9,125 nt of DNA, from assembly GCA_947254665.1 (NCBI GenBank), contig CAMYEJ010000050.1, forward strand, positions 1 to 9,125, given 5' to 3'. How positions within the stretch are numbered: the first letter of the stretch is position 1; each line of letters starts with the position of its first letter. The translations under genes and the position numbers were made by a program. Source of the stretch: an uncultured Peptoniphilus sp. (lineage in GTDB: Bacteria; Bacillota; Clostridia; Tissierellales; Peptoniphilaceae). Below the pieces are notes generated by a model, which saw nothing but the letters and a program-made list of their open reading frames with translations, had not been told where the DNA came from and did not search any database. Shown in pieces: positions 7,254 through 9,125 of the stretch.

Positions 7254-8297
7254 ATGGAAGAACTTAAAAAAAGAGGTCTCTTCAACGAAAATGGAGATAT
7301 AGACCTACAAAAGAGAACCATAATAAATGGTAATACCACAAACTTAAATGACTTTAACAATATTAAGTACAAATGGACCAGTGACTGGTACAGACAAGCC
7401 ATGAACAATTTCTGGATTCCTGAAGAAATCAATCTTTCTCAGGACGTGTTGGATTACAAAAATTTGGACGAAGCAGAGAAGAGAGCCTTCGACAAGATAC
7501 TATCATTTCTAATATATCTTGACAGTATCCAAACTGCACAACTTCCAAACCTACAAGCATATATTACAGCAAACGAAATAAATCTATGTCTTTCAATTCA
7601 GTCATTCCAAGAATCAATCCATTCTCAATCCTATTCATATATTCTTGACACCATCTGCTCACCGGAAGAAAGAACGGAAATACTCTACCAATATATAAAT
7701 GACAAGACCTTGCTAGAAAGAAATAAATATATTACAGACCAATACGCAGGATTTCTAAACGACAAGACCAAGGGCAACCTAATACATGCTCTAATCGCCA
7801 ACTATATATTAGAAGGAATCTACTTCTATTCAGGATTTATGTTCTTCTACAATCTTGGAAGAAACGGAAAGATGCCTGGAACAGTTCAAGAGATCAGATA
7901 TATAAACAGAGACGAAAACACACATCTATGGTTATTTAGAAGTATAATTCTAGATCTAAAGAAAGAACAACCAGAACTCTTCACAGAAGAAAAGGTAGAA
8001 GAGTATAGAGCACTTCTAAAATACGGAGTTGAAGAAGAGATCGCCTGGGGCAAGTATGTAATCGGCGACGATATCCAAGGGTTAACTAGCAAGATGGTTG
8101 AAGATTATATCAAGTATCTTGGCAACCTAAGAGCAACAAACTTAGGATTCGAACCACTTTATGAAGGCTATGACAAAGAAGTTGAATCCATGAAATGGGT
8201 AACACAATACGCAGATATAAACCTACTAAAGACCGACTTCTTCGAAGCAAAAGTAACCGCATACTCAAAATCAGCGATAATAGAAGACGACCTATAA
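7254..8297 (+). CDS. nrdB: Class I ribonucleoside-diphosphate reductase, beta subunit
   Basis: This is the small subunit, a ferritin-like dimetal protein that generates and stores the radical used by NrdA. In its 347 residues all expected metal ligands can be placed: Asp90 (LIYLDSIQ), Glu120 and His123 (FQESIHSQSY), Glu187 (LEGIYFY), and Glu221 and His224 (INRDENTH). Tyr127 sits where E. coli has the radical Tyr122, so this looks like a tyrosyl-radical enzyme and not a Phe-substituted class Ic type. Trp54 (FWIPEEINL) and Asp220 match the radical-relay residues, and Tyr337 near the C-terminus may be the counterpart of E. coli Tyr356. The start codon at 7254 has an excellent site, AAGGAGGA (7243-7250), that overlaps the nrdA stop codon. 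Whether the cofactor is di-iron or di-manganese cannot be told from sequence, and no nrdI is present here. Confidence 0.96.
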   Translation: MEELKKRGLFNENGDIDLQKRTIINGNTTNLNDFNNIKYKWTSDWYRQAMNNFWIPEEINLSQDVLDYKNLDEAEKRAFDKILSFLIYLDSIQTAQLPNLQAYITANEINLCLSIQSFQESIHSQSYSYILDTICSPEERTEILYQYINDKTLLERNKYITDQYAGFLNDKTKGNLIHALIANYILEGIYFYSGFMFFYNLGRNGKMPGTVQEIRYINRDENTHLWLFRSIILDLKKEQPELFTEEKVEEYRALLKYGVEEEIAWGKYVIGDDIQGLTSKMVEDYIKYLGNLRATNLGFEPLYEGYDKEVESMKWVTQYADINLLKTDFFEAKVTAYSKSAIIEDDL

Positions 8298-8300
8298 AAT

Positions 8301-8332
8301 AAAAGGCTAAGAGAATCTCCTAGCCTTTTTTT
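8301..8332. terminator. Bidirectional terminator shared by nrdB and the convergent permease gene
   Basis: AAAAGGCTA (8301-8309) pairs with TAGCCTTTT (8321-8329), with an inner GAG/CTC stem (8311-8313 with 8317-8319) above an A/C mismatch. T7 follows on the plus strand (8326-8332), and on the minus strand the complement of 8301-8304 gives TTTT followed by further T-rich sequence. It begins 3 bp after the nrdB stop. The minus-strand stop codon of the permease gene (8331-8333) lies at the edge of its A/T arm. Confidence 0.85.
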
Positions 8333-9125
8333 AATCTATATTTCTAATTCTATCCACAACACTGTTTTGGCTGTGTTTTTCATAGAACCTACCAGTAAAT
8401 AGTATTCCAATTATAATATTTACACAGTTTACAAGTATAAGTGGCATGATTACAAATTTATATGAAGTCCACTTAGTTTGTTCCATAAAATCTATCAAGA
8501 TGTATTTATCTACAAGAAGCATAATGATGAAAGAAAATACTAAGCCACATAAAGAATAGATCAAATTCTTTTTCACCAAATATTTTTTAATATTTTTCTT
8601 TGTCATTCCAATTGCTTCAAGGATTGATAAGCTCACCATGTTTCTTAATATTTCAGTAGCAATAACGTTAATAAAGTTAAGCACAGATATTAAGAATAAT
8701 ACTATAGATAAACTATAACCCACAAATTCTATAAGATTTTTGAAATCTTTAAAAGACTTTATCTGAAGATTTCTTGAATCGTAGGAAAATCCTGGTTCAT
8801 TTTCAAAAGGTTTTAATAACTTATCAAAATTTTCCTTTTCGCTATCTTCTACATCAAATCCATAGGACATTATACTATTATCGCCTGTGAGTTCTTTGTA
8901 CAAATTAGGATTTAAATAAAAATATTCTAAATCTAACTCAGGGCTAGACTCATCAAATTGATTTTCCTGGATAATAGGATAATATCTCAATCCATCGGAA
9001 AAATTATATTCAACCTTTCCCATAATTTGGACTTCTTTAATGCTATTTTTTACTTTGATCTTTATTTTATCTCCAGCTTTGAATAGAGATTTTTTATCAC
9101 TATCTTCACCTACAATGGCATAAGA
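8331..9125 (-). CDS. ABC transporter permease, FtsX/MacB type (C-terminal part; 5' end outside window)
   Basis: This is the carboxyl-terminal 264 codons of a membrane permease that would work with an ABC ATPase, probably in export, peptide resistance or envelope stress; the substrate cannot be told. I translated the minus strand upstream of the Met at 9023 and found no stop to the window edge. The extra 34 residues (ending with VGEDSDKKSLFKAGDKIKI and more) continue the extracytoplasmic MacB-like domain, so Met9023 is an internal residue. Three hydrophobic segments follow: around FVGYSLSIVLFLISVLNFI, LIYSLCGLVFSFIIMLLV and FVIMPLILVNCVNIIIGILF. Between the first two is ILRNMVSLSILEAIGMTKKNIKKYL, the typical FtsX-domain cytoplasmic loop. 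The protein ends VVDRIRNID. The first transmembrane helix, the rest of the outer domain and any ATPase gene must lie to the right of the window. It converges on nrdB and is functionally unrelated to it. Confidence 0.85.
   Translation of the reverse strand, partial: SYAIVGEDSDKKSLFKAGDKIKIKVKNSIKEVQIMGKVEYNFSDGLRYYPIIQENQFDESSPELDLEYFYLNPNLYKELTGDNSIMSYGFDVEDSEKENFDKLLKPFENEPGFSYDSRNLQIKSFKDFKNLIEFVGYSLSIVLFLISVLNFINVIATEILRNMVSLSILEAIGMTKKNIKKYLVKKNLIYSLCGLVFSFIIMLLVDKYILIDFMEQTKWTSYKFVIMPLILVNCVNIIIGILFTGRFYEKHSQNSVVDRIRNID

Noticed and set aside
8331..9125. Permease fragment as a decayed pseudogene
   Set aside because: The frame is open from the window edge to its stop, and the three C-terminal membrane segments and the FtsX loop are intact. 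It is cut by the window, not visibly broken.

Overview
The window is chromosomal DNA from a low-GC Gram-positive bacterium (Firmicutes/Bacillota). This follows from the A+T-rich sequence, strong AGGAGG-type ribosome binding sites, A/T-rich promoters and the Firmicutes-like forms of MnmE, MnmG and RsmG. An anaerobic coccus of the Tissierellia/Peptoniphilaceae type (Peptoniphilus, Anaerococcus, Finegoldia) is my best guess, but that is inference, not an alignment result.

Layout, left to right. (1) Positions 1-515 contain no convincing gene. They hold a repeat array: five 18-bp palindromes centred on TACGTA, plus half of a sixth at the left edge, spaced about 112 bp apart. Between them lie three direct copies of a REP-like core (CCTGAGCGAGCGCAGCG type) and one diverged inverted copy. 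(2) A hairpin terminator at 516-547 closes the minus-strand operon mnmE-mnmG-rsmG (4548 down to 562). The genes are 14 bp apart (mnmE/mnmG) or overlap by 8 bp (mnmG/rsmG). MnmE and MnmG together modify wobble uridine 34 of tRNA, and RsmG methylates 16S rRNA G527, so the operon serves translation accuracy. (3) A 173-bp divergent intergenic region (4549-4721) carries a good sigma-A-type promoter for mnmE and, overlapping the nrdA leader, an NrdR-box-like palindrome. (4) nrdA-nrdB (4722-8297, plus strand, 9 bp apart) encode the two subunits of a class I ribonucleotide reductase, which makes dNTP precursors. All the catalytic cysteines, metal ligands and the radical tyrosine that I looked for are present. 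(5) A hairpin at 8301-8332 is shared by nrdB and a convergent minus-strand gene. That gene encodes the C-terminal part of an FtsX/MacB-type ABC transporter permease, and its reading frame is open through the right edge of the window.

The genes are ordinary housekeeping and transport genes. The part that standard annotation does not explain is the repeat array downstream of rsmG. Its palindromes vary almost only at one symmetric base pair, and their spacing is regular apart from one rearranged interval. A second point is gene order: the mnmE operon lacks its usual origin-proximal neighbours (yidC/jag upstream, noc/parA-parB downstream), having nrdAB on one side and the repeat array on the other.
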